Shown: positions 62,979-64,000 of the stretch, piece after piece
Layout: each line of letters starts with the position of its first letter
Position numbering within the stretch: the stretch's first letter is position 1
Source of the DNA: Gymnopilus junonius
Taxonomy: Eukaryota > Basidiomycota > Agaricomycetes > Agaricales > Galerinaceae
DNA: 64,000 nucleotides
NCBI GenBank assembly: GCA_015501075.1
Contig: JADNYJ010000053.1
Coordinates: 62,001-126,000, forward strand
Direction of reading: 5' to 3'
Notes under the pieces: model-generated
Databases searched by the model: none
What the model saw: only the letters and a program-made list of their open reading frames with translations
What the model was told of the DNA's origin: nothing
Made by a program: the position numbers and the translations under genes

Positions 62979-64000
62979 TCAGAAAGAATGCCCAGCCATA
63001 ATATCATCAAAGCTGAGGAGGCCGATCTGACTGTCGTCATGATAATGGGCTCCATCCAAATGATGCGCGAACTCTTGCCCAAACTCTAAAGTGGAGGTGT
63101 TGGGCGCGAGCACGGTGACATTTTCGGTATATTTCGGCATGCCGAATTCGACGGGGCGGATGGCGGTGATGTCAAAGTCGTCGCCGAGGAGGACGGAAGA
63201 TTCGGAAGACCAGAGGTTGTTCGAATCCCAGTTGAACGCGGCGAATTCTTGTTGCATCTGCATTTCCATCTGCAGTTCCATCTCTGCTTGGGCTTGGGCT
63301 TCGAGCGACGCGTCGGGTCCGAGGTGGGTATAGTTCTGAGAGAGGAAGGTGGAAGTGGGGGTATACGGCCCGGCCATGGGTGAGGAAGGACTGGATGACC
63401 CAGGGCTTATTGAGGATGGGGGAGAGACGATCTGGTGCGCTGGGAGCAGGGCGTCGGGGGAAGGGACGGTGAGTTGTTGGAGCGTTGGCTCGCTATGTCG
63501 GTGACCAGTGGTGTTGAACATGCTTCGCAGGAATTCAGAGGACTTGTCAAACGCGCGTCAGTTGGGGATGAAGATCAAGCAAAAGAAGAGCATACCTGCA
63601 GACTGGCCTCAAATTGACTTGGAAGCGGGTATGAAAGCGGAGGCGCAAACGCGTTCTGGTTGGGGACAAAGTCGAACGATGACATCACGTCCTCAGGGTG
63701 GCCTGGATGGGCTGATCGCCGGCTGATCATGGGAAGAAGTGATGGCGACGTGGGGCAGGAAGGCGTCATGTGGTAGACGTTAGGGATTTGGATGGACTGA
63801 TAGGGAGGAGGGGTTGGAGCGGAAGCGGAACGACCATGATGGCGAGGAACCGGAACGACAAACGACACGCTCGAGGACTCCTCCAATTCCGTCTTCTTCA
63901 CCAACTTCTTGTTCTTCGCCTTGCCGTCCCTGTCCCTGGAGCGCTGTGGGCGATAGACGTAGTTGGGGTACAGCTTCTCGTGCTCCGCCTTCTTGTTCTT
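62979..64000 (-). CDS. HMG-box transcription factor, N-terminus beyond window
   Basis: The right edge enters inside an HMG box: NKKAEHEKLYPNYVYRPQRS followed by basic residues (KAKNKKLVKK), the end of a MATA-type HMG box with its nuclear-localisation-like tail. Then comes a Ser/Pro-rich region (SASAPTPPPYQS) and, after a 53-bp intron (63595-63543, acceptor GACAAG), SSEFLRSMFNTTGHRHSEPT, a Ser/Pro stretch, a Glu/Met/Gln-rich helix (EMELQMEMQMQQEF) and an acidic, aromatic end to the stop at 62979. The last part resembles an activation domain. It is a different gene from the HMG gene at 41-42.4 kb and has a clean frame. Probable developmental or mating regulator by family. Confidence 0.8.

Overview
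The window looks like nuclear DNA of a mushroom-forming basidiomycete (Agaricomycetes). The support is a histone H3 with basidiomycete-type residues split by five short introns, many 50-65 bp GT-AG introns in the other genes, and gene families typical of that group: MYND-finger paralogs, fungal protein-kinase-like tandem genes, F-box-like/LRR-type proteins, RTA1-like and DOMON-cytochrome b561 membrane proteins, and HMG-box regulators. I see no tRNA, rRNA, CRISPR array or bacterial operon structure.

Layout. 1-3.6 kb: 3' part of an APC2 (anaphase-promoting complex cullin) gene on the minus strand, running off the left edge. 3.9-4.9 kb: a two-exon P-loop GTPase. 5.2-12.4 kb: a family of MYND-finger proteins, with a broken minus-strand copy, a 64-codon mini-copy that joins the family's N- and C-termini, and a nearly complete plus-strand copy; a further copy truncated at both ends lies at 23.8-24.6 kb. 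8.5-9.1 kb: an acidic protein of unknown function. 13.6-14.5 kb: a small secreted protein gene built from repeated phase-1 mini-exons. 15-15.8 kb: histone H3. 18.3-20 kb: DOMON-cytochrome b561. 20.4-20.8 kb: a Tc1/mariner-type MITE. 22.2-22.7 kb: a short three-finger zinc protein. 24.6-28.5 kb: a Kre9/Knh1-like gene fragment and two tandem kinase-like genes, one intact and one decayed. 28.5-39.3 kb: a gene-poor stretch with a GC-rich hairpin and diverged repeats. 39.3-40.9 kb: an intact 11-exon CBM5/12-DM9 lectin-like gene. 41-46.4 kb: an HMG-box gene, a gamma-glutamylcyclotransferase-like gene and an RTA1-like gene. 50-53.2 kb: an F-box-like gene and an HNH endonuclease gene. 55.8-56.9 kb: another F-box-like gene. 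60.2-60.8 kb: an unrecognised two-exon gene. 63-64 kb: C-terminal part of a second HMG-box gene, running off the right edge.

How the genes relate. No pathway ties the window together. Most genes are independent housekeeping, regulatory or lineage-specific family members. The lineage-specific part is shaped by local duplication and decay: the MYND copies, the 1.8 kb kinase tandem duplication and the exon duplications in the secreted protein.

A caution runs through the annotation. Several genes, including the normally essential single-copy APC2, change frame at sites that are best explained by one missing base. Other genes (H3, DM9, HNH, one kinase) are read without any break. Calls of pseudogene in this window therefore need checking against raw reads.
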